Assembly: GCA_026707225.1 (NCBI GenBank)
Contig: JAPOXG010000058.1
Location: 124,001-188,000 of the forward strand
Reading direction: 5' to 3'
Length of the DNA stretch: 64,000 bases
Source: Chloroflexota bacterium
GTDB taxonomy: Bacteria; Chloroflexota; Anaerolineae; Aggregatilineales; Phototrophicaceae
Shown: positions 42,655 through 51,279 of the stretch, piece after piece
How positions within the stretch are numbered: the stretch's first letter is position 1
Layout: each line of letters begins with the position of its first letter
The notes under the pieces: model-generated
Database searches by the model: none
The model's input: only the letters and a program-made list of their open reading frames with translations
What the model was told of the DNA's origin: nothing
Translations under genes and position numbers: made by a program

Positions 42655-44409
42655 ATGGACCGAACGGTACCGCAAACGGGCAGCGAAGAAATCGAACTGT
42701 ACATGCGAACCTATTATTCGCTTTTGCGTTCGAGCGACAGCATCAAAATCGAAACCCTGGTCGAGAGCCACCTGGCCATGCGTTCGTCATTGCATGAGCA
42801 TGCCGCCGCCGTCGAGCCACCCGCCTCCGCCTTGATGTATAGCGCGCTGCGTCTGCCGCCTTGTATTGTTCAGACGGAAGAAGTTTTAATCGGGCAGATG
42901 AGCCGCTCGTTCATCGCCGCCGGTTACCGCAACATCGAGGCCTGGCAGCGCGTATTTGCGACGGGCCGCCGCCGGCGCGCCCACTTTGACGGCGAAAGCA
43001 TCCTGGCGGTCTATGTCGTCAGCCGTTCGGATATTGACGACCTGGTGCCAATTTTGACTGCCTTTCAAATCGAGTGGAACAAGCTGCATGATCTGCTGCA
43101 GAATCCCGATCTCTCTGATTTGCTGGGACCCTACGTCGATGCCGGCAATTTGCCGACGGAAGACTTTGCCGCCCTCGCCGCCGCTTTACGCATCCGCGTG
43201 AGCGATCTGAAGCGACTGCACTTGCTGTGGGGGGAAGACTTCGTCAACAACTTGCTCCAAATTCGCGAGCATCGCAAGAGCATGACCCTGCGCCTGATCG
43301 CCGGTTCCTTATCCGATTATCGGCGCGCCACCGCTTCCTGGTGGAATGAACTCTGCGAGGAATTGTCGCAGGCCGGGATTGATCCCGGTGAGCGCCCGGT
43401 CTACTTCGTTTCCAGCAATACCCATTCTTTGATCAACCTGCTCGCCGGATTCGCTCGCCGATTTGAAGAAAGCCTGATTGATTACATCGAATCGTTCGAA
43501 GAGAAATCCCTGCTTACCGAATACGAAGACACCAAGGAGAGTTATCACAAGAGCACGGACAACTTCCTCTATTTTGTCTTGCGGCGCTATCTATCGGAAA
43601 AAGGCAGCCAAGCGCGCCATGTTTTCGCCAGGGAAGAAAATCGCTTGGGCATCCATCGCGTGCCCAGCCGGCATGGCTTCGAAATGGAAACGCAAGTCAT
43701 CGAATTGGGCAAGCTGGAGGCGCGCTGGTTCGATCCGCGTTTGGGCCGAGCCGATGACCTGGCGCCACTGCGCCACAGCAATGCCATCATCATCAATATC
43801 GATTATCCGCTGGGCATGGCATCGTATGAATTGCTGAGCCGCATCTCGCAGGGCGCTGGTCGGCTGGATGGCGTCTATGTCATGGGCAAGGCGGCCACCT
43901 TGAATGGCCGCATCGGCGATATGATGATTCCCAACGTGATCCACGACGAACACTCGCAGAACACCTATCTGTTCAGAAATTGCTTCACCGCGCGGCACGT
44001 GCGCAGCTATATGCAGCATGGCAACGTCTTGGACAATCAAAAGGCGGTGACGGTTCTCGGCACCTTTTTGCAGAATCCTCATTATATGAGCGTCTTCTAC
44101 AAGGAAGGCTACACCGACATCGAGATGGAGGGCGGTCCTTATCTGTCGGCGGTTTACGAAGCTTTCCGTCCGCAGCGTCATCCGATGAACGAGATCGTCA
44201 ATCTGCATTCGGTCAAATTCGATATCGGTTTCCTGCATTACGCATCGGACAAGCCGATGAAGACGGGCCAGAATCTGGGCGCGGGAAGCCTGAGCTACGG
44301 CGGCGTCGAACCGACCTACGCCGCTGCCATCGCCATTTTGCGCCGCATCTTTTACAACGAGACGGAAAAATTGATTGAAACTACCTTCGAGGCGCTGCCC
44401 GCCTTTTGA
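42655..44409 (+). CDS. 584-aa protein of unknown function with a nucleoside-phosphorylase-like C-terminal region
   Basis: Two parts are visible. Residues 1-345 are helical and charged (EELSQAGIDPGERPVYFVSSNTHS, RFEESLIDYIESFEEKS) without a known motif. Residues about 375-584 resemble the phosphorylase fold: NAIIINIDYPLG (376), VYVMGKAATLNGRIGDMMIP (405-427), a DEHSQNTY segment, and DIEMEGGPYLSAVYE (488-502), which is like the M-E loop of NP-I phosphorylases. It may be the family named DUF6909, but I cannot verify that. Its place between the two xanthine dehydrogenase subunits, 12 bases after one and 33 before the other, ties it to purine metabolism. A nucleoside/base phosphorylase or hydrolase role is inferred, not shown. 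Confidence 0.7.
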   Translation: MDRTVPQTGSEEIELYMRTYYSLLRSSDSIKIETLVESHLAMRSSLHEHAAAVEPPASALMYSALRLPPCIVQTEEVLIGQMSRSFIAAGYRNIEAWQRVFATGRRRRAHFDGESILAVYVVSRSDIDDLVPILTAFQIEWNKLHDLLQNPDLSDLLGPYVDAGNLPTEDFAALAAALRIRVSDLKRLHLLWGEDFVNNLLQIREHRKSMTLRLIAGSLSDYRRATASWWNELCEELSQAGIDPGERPVYFVSSNTHSLINLLAGFARRFEESLIDYIESFEEKSLLTEYEDTKESYHKSTDNFLYFVLRRYLSEKGSQARHVFAREENRLGIHRVPSRHGFEMETQVIELGKLEARWFDPRLGRADDLAPLRHSNAIIINIDYPLGMASYELLSRISQGAGRLDGVYVMGKAATLNGRIGDMMIPNVIHDEHSQNTYLFRNCFTARHVRSYMQHGNVLDNQKAVTVLGTFLQNPHYMSVFYKEGYTDIEMEGGPYLSAVYEAFRPQRHPMNEIVNLHSVKFDIGFLHYASDKPMKTGQNLGAGSLSYGGVEPTYAAAIAILRRIFYNETEKLIETTFEALPAF

Positions 44410-44442
44410 GTTAAATCCGCGCGCGAAGCTAATTGGACGAGG

Positions 44443-46677
44443 ATGCCCGCCGTGATCCCTGAACAAACCAAGGTCATCAGCGAATCTATCAAGCGCATCG
44501 ACGCCCATGGCAAGGTCACGGGCGAGGCGCTTTATCCCGGTGATATCAATATCGAGGGGCAGTTATGGCTGCGCGTCAAGTTCAGCGAACGCGCCCATGC
44601 CCGCGTCTTACGCGTTGACGCCAGCAAAGCCGAAGCCTTGCCGGGCGTCGCCCGCGTATTCACCAGCCTTGACGTGCCAATCAATGAATACGGGCTCGTG
44701 CTCAAAGACCAGCCCGTGCTTTGTGGTCCCGGCGGGGGAAAGGCGGGCACTGATGTGGCGCGCTGTTATATGGATATGGTGGCGACCGTCGTGGCGGAGA
44801 CCGACGAGATTGCGCAAGAGGCGCTGGATCTTATCGACGTGCAATATGAGGATCTGCCCGCCGTCTTCGATCCGGAAGAGGCGATGGCTGAAGCGGCGCC
44901 CCAACTCCATCCGGACAGTCCGCGCAATCTGGTGACGCGGTATCGCATTCGCCGCGGCGACATGGAGGCGGGCTGGGCGGCCGCTGAGATCGTGGTGGAA
45001 GGCGAATACGAAACGACCTGGCAAGAACATGCCTATTTGCAGCCGGAAGCGGGCCTCGCCTACATTGATGAAGAAAATCGCGTTACGGTCCTGGTTGCGG
45101 GCCAGTGGACGCACGAAGATCAAGAGCAGATTTATCATGCGCTGGCTCTGCCCCCGGAACAGGTGCGCGTCATCTATCCCGCCATTGGCGGCGCATTTGG
45201 CGGCCGCGAAGATATGACAGTGCAAATTGTGTTGGCGCTGGCCGCCTGGCAGCTGCGGGTTCCGATCAAGATTCAATGGAACCGGGAAGAATCCATCCTC
45301 TATCATCACAAACGGCATCCGATCAAGGTGCGGACGAAATGGGGCGCCACGGCGAACGGCTTGCTGACCGCCGCCGCGGCCGAAGTGATTGGCGATGCCG
45401 GCGCTTACAACTACACATCAAACAAGGTGCTTGGCAACGCCCAGCTGACCGTCACCGGACCTTACGAGATTCCCAACGTCCATGTCGATACCTTTACGGT
45501 GTACACCAACAATATCCCGTCGGGGGCTTTTCGCGGCTTTGGCGCGCCCCAAGCGCTTTTCGCCGCCGAAGGACAGATGAATCGCCTGGCGGCCGCGCTG
45601 AAGCTGGACCCGCTCGAGATCCGCCTGAAGAACAGCATCCGCGAAGGAAGCATTGGCTCGGTGGACACGCCCTTTCCCGCCGGCGTGACCATGCCGCAAG
45701 TGTTTGAAGCCTGCGGGCGAGAGTCCTGGTGGGGGCGCTCAGCAGCAGGCTGGAGGCTGCGGGCCGCTTCGCAACCGGCCGATCAACACCGGCGCCGCGG
45801 TCGTGGCATCGCGGGCGGCTTCAAGAATGTCGGCTTCAGCTTTGGTTTTCCCGAGCATTGCTGGGCTGGCATCGAATTGCGGGGGAGCGCCGAAATCGAA
45901 AAGGTTATCCTCTACCATGCCGGCGCTGATGTCGGGCAAGGGGCGCATACCGCATTGAGTCAGATGGCGGCTGAGGCCGTCGGCATGCCATTCGAAACGG
46001 TTGAGATTGTCGCCTCCGATACTGCTTCGTCCGAGTCTGCGGGCAGCGCGTCCGCCTCGCGCCTGACTTTCATGTCCGGCAACGCCATTCGCGGCGCCGC
46101 CGAGATCGCCTTGCGCAAATGGCAGGACGAAGAGCGCCCGGCCCTGGGCGAGTTCATGTACCATCCGCCGGCGACCACGGCCTTCGATCCGGAGACCGGC
46201 CGGGCCGAGCCAAATTTCGCCTATGGCTACGTAGCCGAAGCGGTTGAGGTTGAAGTCGATATCGAGACGGGGCAAGTGCGGCTGCTGGAAGTCGTCTGCG
46301 CCAACGATGTGGGCAAGGTCATCAATCCGCAGCAGCTGCAGGGGCAGATTGAAGGCGCGATCGTGCAGGCGCAAGGCTACGCCCTGATGGAATACTTGGT
46401 ATCCGATGAAGGGCGGATACTCAATCCTTATCTCTCGACATATCTGATCCCGACATCGCTTGACGTGCCGCCGCGGATCAAGTCCGTCATCTTGGAGAAT
46501 CCCGATCCCATCGGACCCTGGGGAGCGCGGGGCATGGCGGAAATGCCCTTTCTTCCCCTAGCGCCGGCCATCGCCGCTGCGATTTATGACGCGGCCGGCA
46601 TCTGGATCGATTCCCAGCCCTTCACCGCGCAGAAGGTGCTGCAGGCGCTGCGCCAGCGCGGCATCGGCGCCATCTGA
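44443..46677 (+). CDS. xdhA: Xanthine dehydrogenase molybdenum-binding subunit
   Basis: A 744-residue molybdopterin-containing hydroxylase subunit that should oxidise hypoxanthine/xanthine. It has IKRIDAHGKVTGEALYPGDI at the start, FGGREDMTVQIVLALAA, FRGFGAPQALFAAEGQMNRLA (Mo-cofactor loop), GADVGQGAHTALSQMAAEA, and GPWGARGMAEMPFLPLAPAI with the base Glu. The Arg-rich stretch at about 425-450 (WWGRSAAGWRLRAASQPADQ) is somewhat unlike its surroundings, but the frame stays intact and the pterin motifs on both sides are in register. It needs the MocA/YqeC fusion encoded just downstream for cofactor maturation. Confidence 0.93.
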   Translation: MPAVIPEQTKVISESIKRIDAHGKVTGEALYPGDINIEGQLWLRVKFSERAHARVLRVDASKAEALPGVARVFTSLDVPINEYGLVLKDQPVLCGPGGGKAGTDVARCYMDMVATVVAETDEIAQEALDLIDVQYEDLPAVFDPEEAMAEAAPQLHPDSPRNLVTRYRIRRGDMEAGWAAAEIVVEGEYETTWQEHAYLQPEAGLAYIDEENRVTVLVAGQWTHEDQEQIYHALALPPEQVRVIYPAIGGAFGGREDMTVQIVLALAAWQLRVPIKIQWNREESILYHHKRHPIKVRTKWGATANGLLTAAAAEVIGDAGAYNYTSNKVLGNAQLTVTGPYEIPNVHVDTFTVYTNNIPSGAFRGFGAPQALFAAEGQMNRLAAALKLDPLEIRLKNSIREGSIGSVDTPFPAGVTMPQVFEACGRESWWGRSAAGWRLRAASQPADQHRRRGRGIAGGFKNVGFSFGFPEHCWAGIELRGSAEIEKVILYHAGADVGQGAHTALSQMAAEAVGMPFETVEIVASDTASSESAGSASASRLTFMSGNAIRGAAEIALRKWQDEERPALGEFMYHPPATTAFDPETGRAEPNFAYGYVAEAVEVEVDIETGQVRLLEVVCANDVGKVINPQQLQGQIEGAIVQAQGYALMEYLVSDEGRILNPYLSTYLIPTSLDVPPRIKSVILENPDPIGPWGARGMAEMPFLPLAPAIAAAIYDAAGIWIDSQPFTAQKVLQALRQRGIGAI

Positions 46678-46848
46678 TCGGCGGACGCGGCTTACCGTCA
46701 CGCGCCGAGATTCGCCCAAGAGCACAGCGTCCAAGGCAGCGGGCGCGCTGCTTCGCTTTCATGTTATCATTGGGCATGTCACGCTGTAGAACGATCGCCG
46801 AGAACCGGCCCGCCTAGGTCGAGGTCGGTCGTTATCCGGGAAAGGTCA

Positions 46849-48210
46849 ATGCGATTCGAGCAAGCTTTTGATGTGGCGCCCGGCGATGTCGTCGCCTTCA
46901 TCGGCGCGGGCGGGAAGACATCGCTGCTGGTCGGATTGGGTTATGAGCTGGCTGAAGCCGGCTGGCGCGTCTTGGCGACGACGACCACCAGACTCTCGAC
47001 CGATCAGCTGGACTTATTTCCCTGTACGATGGCGGCCGGCGCCGCTCCGCGGGCGATCTCGGAAGCGCTGACCGAGCACCAATTCGTCTTGCTGCATGAA
47101 CAGATTCGCAGCGGTTATGTTTACGGTCCGCCAGTCGAATGGACCAGGCAGCTGCTGGACAGCGTGGACTCGGATATCCTGCTGGTCGAGTCGGATGACG
47201 CCGCGGGCATGCCCTTTAAGGCGCCGCTGGCGCATGAACCCCAGATTCCCTTGGAGACATCGCTGGTCATTTCGATCGCTTCCCTCCGCGCTCTGGGCTT
47301 GCCGCTCGATAGCGACCATATCTACAATCCGGCCGCGATGATCGCCCGCTACGGATTCGTCGAGAACAGCCCGGTCAAATCGCCCTGGCTGGCGCAGGTG
47401 CTGCGTGATGAAGCGCTCGGTTTGCGCGGCGTCCCGGCGGGGGCTCGCGTCATTGTATTTCTAAACCAGACGCCGGCGCGCGGGTTCATGCGCGGGCGGG
47501 CGCGGATGATCGCCAGGCTCAGTTTGCAGAGCGCGCGGATAGACGCGGTCGCGCTGGGGGCGGTGCGCGGCGCCGAACCCGTATTTGAATTGCAGCGGCG
47601 CGTCGGCGCGCTCGTGCTGGCCACCGGAGAGTCGCCCTGCAAAGATGGCGACCGGATGCTGCGGCCATCCGACCGGGGCCGGGCTGCCGTCGCGCAGATT
47701 ACGGAGAAAGTCCTTCGTTCGCGCATTGAACATATTCGCCTCGTCACCGGCCGGCGGGCGCCTGAGGTGCGGGCGGCGACCAGACCGCTCGGGGTGAAAG
47801 CGATTCACGATCGGGCGCATCAGGCGGGCGGGGCGGTTACCGCGCTGAAAGCCGGGCTGCGCGCGCTGCCGGAGCAGCTATCGGCAGTGCTTATTGTACC
47901 CGGCGATCAGGCGCGCCTTCAGCCGAAGGTGATCTATCACATCTTGGCCGCCTATGCGCGCGGAGATGGCGATTTCATCGTTCCCCGTTACCGCATGCGC
48001 TCAGGCTACCCTGTTCTCATTGGAAAACGCTATTGGCAGGACCTGCTCAAGATGCCGCGCCAAAGCGATTTTCGCGCCATCGCCCAGCGCTTTGTAAACG
48101 ACATCACTTTTCTGAATGTCGATAGCGATAGCATCTTTCATGATCTCGGGCGCCGGCCCCTGCATCGTGCGGACCGCCACGACGCGCGGGTGGGCAACCG
48201 CGGCCGCTAA
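46849..48210 (+). CDS. YqeC-MocA-like fusion, molybdenum hydroxylase maturation
   Basis: A 453-residue protein. Residues 1-230 are YqeC-like: FIGAGGKTSLLVGLGYELAE is a P-loop-like start, then TTTTRLSTDQLDLFP and LLVESDDAAGMPFKAP. Residues 240-453 resemble a MobA/MocA nucleotidyltransferase (VGALVLATGE at the expected start, VIVPGDQARLQPKVI, SGYPVLIGKRYW). The usual L-A-A-G-x-S-x-R-M-G...K loop is degenerate here (LATGESPCKDGDRM). In enterics yqeC and mocA are adjacent genes serving selenium- and Mo-cytosine-dependent hydroxylases. The stop overlaps that of the convergent channel gene. The 171-base gap before it shows no gene. Confidence 0.85.
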   Translation: MRFEQAFDVAPGDVVAFIGAGGKTSLLVGLGYELAEAGWRVLATTTTRLSTDQLDLFPCTMAAGAAPRAISEALTEHQFVLLHEQIRSGYVYGPPVEWTRQLLDSVDSDILLVESDDAAGMPFKAPLAHEPQIPLETSLVISIASLRALGLPLDSDHIYNPAAMIARYGFVENSPVKSPWLAQVLRDEALGLRGVPAGARVIVFLNQTPARGFMRGRARMIARLSLQSARIDAVALGAVRGAEPVFELQRRVGALVLATGESPCKDGDRMLRPSDRGRAAVAQITEKVLRSRIEHIRLVTGRRAPEVRAATRPLGVKAIHDRAHQAGGAVTALKAGLRALPEQLSAVLIVPGDQARLQPKVIYHILAAYARGDGDFIVPRYRMRSGYPVLIGKRYWQDLLKMPRQSDFRAIAQRFVNDITFLNVDSDSIFHDLGRRPLHRADRHDARVGNRGR

Positions 48211-50279
48211 CCGCTGCCCCCCTGCTGAATCAGCTCCCGCACCATATCTCTTGACCAGACCCCGCTGGCGCTAACATCAACTTCCAGCCGTAAGGTGGCA
48301 GGTCGTTTATCCTTGTGGCCGGTGGCGTTCGCGCGCATTTCATCAAAATACTCCATCGGCGTGATGACGATCAATACTTCCTGCGGCTGCACCAGATGGT
48401 CGGGCGGCGGCGTATAGAGGAAGTCCCTGCGATTGGCGCGGCGAACGCCAACGACGCTGGCGCGATAACGCATGGTTAAAGCCAGTTCGCGAATCGTCTT
48501 GCCAATCCAGGGCGAATCGTCCTCCATGTAGAGCTCGGCAGTTTCGAGCCCGGTGATTTCATTGTAAAGCACATGCTGGAGGAAATCGGCGATCTCCGGT
48601 CGAGTGGTCGCGAGCAGCACGAACTGCGCGGCGACATGAAAGGGGCTGACAACGCGATCGGCGCCAGACCGCCGCAGCTTTTCGATCATGTCGTCAGTTG
48701 TTGCTGTGACCGATATCAGCAGCGATTTGCTGATGGCGCGCGCTGACAAAACAGACAGAACGGCAGCGGCTTTATCCTGAATCGAAATCATAATCGCCTG
48801 CGCTCGTTTGACGCCGGCATTTTTCAGCGTGGATTCCTGGGCTGGATCGCCATGAATCACGCGGAAGCCGCGCTGCCGCCAACGTTCAGTGACCTCTTCA
48901 TCATTGCTGATCAGAACGAAAGGACGCGCCGGATCGAGAAAGCGCACCGCGCTCTGGATGATATGGTCGTTGCCGCAGATTACAAAATGCTTCGCCATCG
49001 TATCGATAACAGCCTCGCTTTCCTCAAGGCTGTAGACCTCGTCCAGGCTCTTGGATTCGCGCGTCGGGACCAGCCGCTGGAAACTGGCGAAGCGCATCTC
49101 GTCCCGGCCTTGCGGTCGGCAATCATGCTGAAGGACAGGAACCATCGGTCCAGGCGCGACGACCAGCAGAATCTCGTCTTCCTGCAGCAGCCGCCGGCCG
49201 CCGGCCGTATGCGCGAATTCACCCGATTCCAGCCGTATGCCCAGGATTCCCGCATTGTATCGTTCGTTTAGGGCAAGGTCGTTTATGCGCCGACCGATCC
49301 AGGGCGAGTCGTCTTCCAGTTCCAGCTGGGTTATCTGATGATGTTGGTCTTGTTCAAAGAGAATGCTGCTGAAGAAGTCGTTTACCGCGGGCCGCAGTGT
49401 GGCGCTGTTGAGGAACTGCGCCGCCACTTCATAAGGCGCCAGGACAACATTCGCGCCCGCCTTGATCATTTTGCGTTTGAGTTCCTCTTCGACGGCCGCG
49501 GCGGTGATGTAAAGCCGCGGGTTCAGGTTGCGCGCCGTCAACACGGTCAACAAGCTTTCGGTATCCTGATTGAGCATGACCATGATGGCCCGCGCCCGGG
49601 CGATGCCAGCCGATAGCAAATCATCATCGTCGGTTGGTTCGCCATCAATCACGAGAATGCCAGCGGCGCGCAGGCGCTCGGCGTATTCTTTATCGTCCGT
49701 GACAACGACCAACAAGTCGAGCAAGGTGACGTGGTCAACGAAGACGTGGTGGTATAAGAGGAACAGCCGGTAAATCAGCTTGCGCAGGGCAAGAAAACGG
49801 CCGCGTTCCGCCGGTCCAAACAGGCGTTTCAGCCAATTCTCTAGCGGCTGGTAGACGCTCTGCTGGTGCTGTTTGCGCCGGATTTCGGCGCCATGCAAAA
49901 CATAGCCAATCGTCTTGTCGACCATTTCGCCGGTGCCGCAGATAATATAATGTCTGTTGAGCTTGCCGATCTTTTTCTTGGTCTGGAAGAGACGCCGGCG
50001 GGTCATCGCTTCGGAGCTGAAGAGCAGCGCGAATGAGGACGATAGGAAAAATAGCAGCGCGCTCATTCCAGCGCCGACAAGCACCAGCGTGAACAGCCGG
50101 CCGAGTTCAGTCTTTGGCGTAAAATCGCCGTAACCAATGGTCGTCAGCGTGATAATGGTCAGATAAATCGCGTCAAAGACGGACATGCCTTCGATGAAAG
50201 CGAAGCCGGCGATGCCGATCGGCACAACGATGAAAATGAGAACCGCAGCGGCTCGAAATTGCCGGCGCAGATCGCTCAC
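48207..50279 (-). CDS. Two-helix K+ channel with tandem RCK (TrkA) domains
   Basis: A 690-residue protein. Membrane helix 1 is at about 10-30, the selectivity filter TTIGYGD at 46-52 and helix 2 at about 60-82. A first RCK domain starts with HYIICGTGEMVD (109) and contains an unusual insertion (residues about 140-180) before LLDLLVVVTDD. A second RCK domain starts with HFVICGNDHIIQ near 426. Each ends with a TrkA-C-like unit containing EDDSPWIGRRINDLAL or EDDSPWIGKTIRELAL. The Rossmann glycines are incomplete in both, so NAD may not bind; Ca2+ or other ligands are possible. A tandem-RCK layout on one chain recalls GsuK and eukaryotic BK channels. Confidence 0.93.
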   Translation of the reverse strand: MSDLRRQFRAAAVLIFIVVPIGIAGFAFIEGMSVFDAIYLTIITLTTIGYGDFTPKTELGRLFTLVLVGAGMSALLFFLSSSFALLFSSEAMTRRRLFQTKKKIGKLNRHYIICGTGEMVDKTIGYVLHGAEIRRKQHQQSVYQPLENWLKRLFGPAERGRFLALRKLIYRLFLLYHHVFVDHVTLLDLLVVVTDDKEYAERLRAAGILVIDGEPTDDDDLLSAGIARARAIMVMLNQDTESLLTVLTARNLNPRLYITAAAVEEELKRKMIKAGANVVLAPYEVAAQFLNSATLRPAVNDFFSSILFEQDQHHQITQLELEDDSPWIGRRINDLALNERYNAGILGIRLESGEFAHTAGGRRLLQEDEILLVVAPGPMVPVLQHDCRPQGRDEMRFASFQRLVPTRESKSLDEVYSLEESEAVIDTMAKHFVICGNDHIIQSAVRFLDPARPFVLISNDEEVTERWRQRGFRVIHGDPAQESTLKNAGVKRAQAIMISIQDKAAAVLSVLSARAISKSLLISVTATTDDMIEKLRRSGADRVVSPFHVAAQFVLLATTRPEIADFLQHVLYNEITGLETAELYMEDDSPWIGKTIRELALTMRYRASVVGVRRANRRDFLYTPPPDHLVQPQEVLIVITPMEYFDEMRANATGHKDKRPATLRLEVDVSASGVWSRDMVRELIQQGGSG

Positions 50280-50319
50280 GGATCACGCTCTCAATCTGGT
50301 AGAAGTGTTTGCTGCCCAC

Positions 50320-50349
50320 ATTATATCGGAGAACAATATCTTGTGTTAA
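50320..50349 (-). promoter_or_regulatory. Candidate promoter of the RCK channel gene
   Basis: On the minus strand TTAACA (50349-50344), an 18-base spacer and a perfect TATAAT (50325-50320) lie 40 bases before the ATG. The -35 deviates at one base. Confidence 0.55.
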
Positions 50350-50439
50350 TATGACGCCAACGAGGATTGCAAGTGTTTCAGGAGTCCGCACAAATTAGAG
50401 CCTGGCATTGAACGGGCCGGCAAAGTCGGGAGCAAGGAT

Positions 50440-51279
50440 TTGTACAGTCGAGCCGATTTCCAGCGCGCCGCTTCGGTCGTCCAGTCGCGTACATCCTTGC
50501 GCCCGACGATCGGCCTGGTCTTGGGCTCCGGTTTGGGCCAACTGGCCGACGGCTTGGGAGATCGCGCGGTAATACCTTACGCCGATATCCCCGGCTGGCC
50601 CGTTTCGACGGTGGAAGGGCATCAGGGCAACCTCGTCATTGGGGAATTAGAAGGGCAGATTGTCGCCGTACAGCAGGGGCGCGCCCACTTCTACGAAGGT
50701 TACACGATGGCCGAGGTGACGTTTCCCATACGCGTGATGAAGGAAATGGGTATCCATAGCGCGCTCTTGACGAACGCGGCCGGCGGTGTGAACAAGCGCT
50801 ATCAAGTCGGCGATCTCATGCTGCTGGAGGATCATATCAATCTGCCTGGGATGGCGGGCGCAAACCCGCTCATGGGGCCGAACGATGAGGCGCTCGGCCT
50901 CCGTTTCGTCGGCATGTCGCAGGCTTATGATCGGCGGCTTCGGCAGCGGGCGCTGGAAGTGGCGCGCGAACATGATATTCCACTGCATAGCGGCGTTTAT
51001 GTCGGCTTGTCCGGTCCTTTCTTCGAGACGCCGGCGGAAATAAGAATGGTCCGCGCTTTGGGGGCCGATGCGGTGGGCATGTCAACCGTCAACGAAGTGC
51101 TGGTCGCCCGTCACGCCGGCATGCGTGTTTTGGCCTGTTCCGGCATCACCAACCAGACCATCGACGCGGTCGACACCGAGCTGGAAACCAATCATGAAGA
51201 GGTCCTGGAGGCGGGCAAGATCATCGTCCCGCGCTTAATCACGATACTGAAAGGTCTGCTCAGCAATTTCCCAATATGA
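50440..51279 (+). CDS. punA: Purine nucleoside phosphorylase (trimeric type)
   Basis: A 279-residue NP-I phosphorylase that splits inosine/guanosine to base and ribose-1-phosphate. GLVLGSGLGQLADGL, QQGRAHFYEGYTMAEVTFPIRVM, LTNAAGGVNKRYQVGDLMLLEDHIN, GVYVGLSGPFFETPAEIRM and the base-binding SGITNQTIDA match the trimeric PNP family. The TTG start at 50440 lies 7 bases after GGGAG. It supplies free bases to adenine/guanine deamination and to xanthine dehydrogenase encoded upstream. The next gene overlaps by four bases (ATGA). Confidence 0.95.
   Translation: MYSRADFQRAASVVQSRTSLRPTIGLVLGSGLGQLADGLGDRAVIPYADIPGWPVSTVEGHQGNLVIGELEGQIVAVQQGRAHFYEGYTMAEVTFPIRVMKEMGIHSALLTNAAGGVNKRYQVGDLMLLEDHINLPGMAGANPLMGPNDEALGLRFVGMSQAYDRRLRQRALEVAREHDIPLHSGVYVGLSGPFFETPAEIRMVRALGADAVGMSTVNEVLVARHAGMRVLACSGITNQTIDAVDTELETNHEEVLEAGKIIVPRLITILKGLLSNFPI

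Noticed and set aside
45700-45830. Suspected frameshift in xdhA (Arg-rich stretch)
   Set aside because: Motifs before and after stay in the same frame, so I treat it as divergent sequence in an intact gene.
46678-46848. Possible small gene in the 171-base gap after xdhA
   Set aside because: No start with ribosome-binding site followed by a plausible protein; the short open frame is a shadow of xdhA's end.
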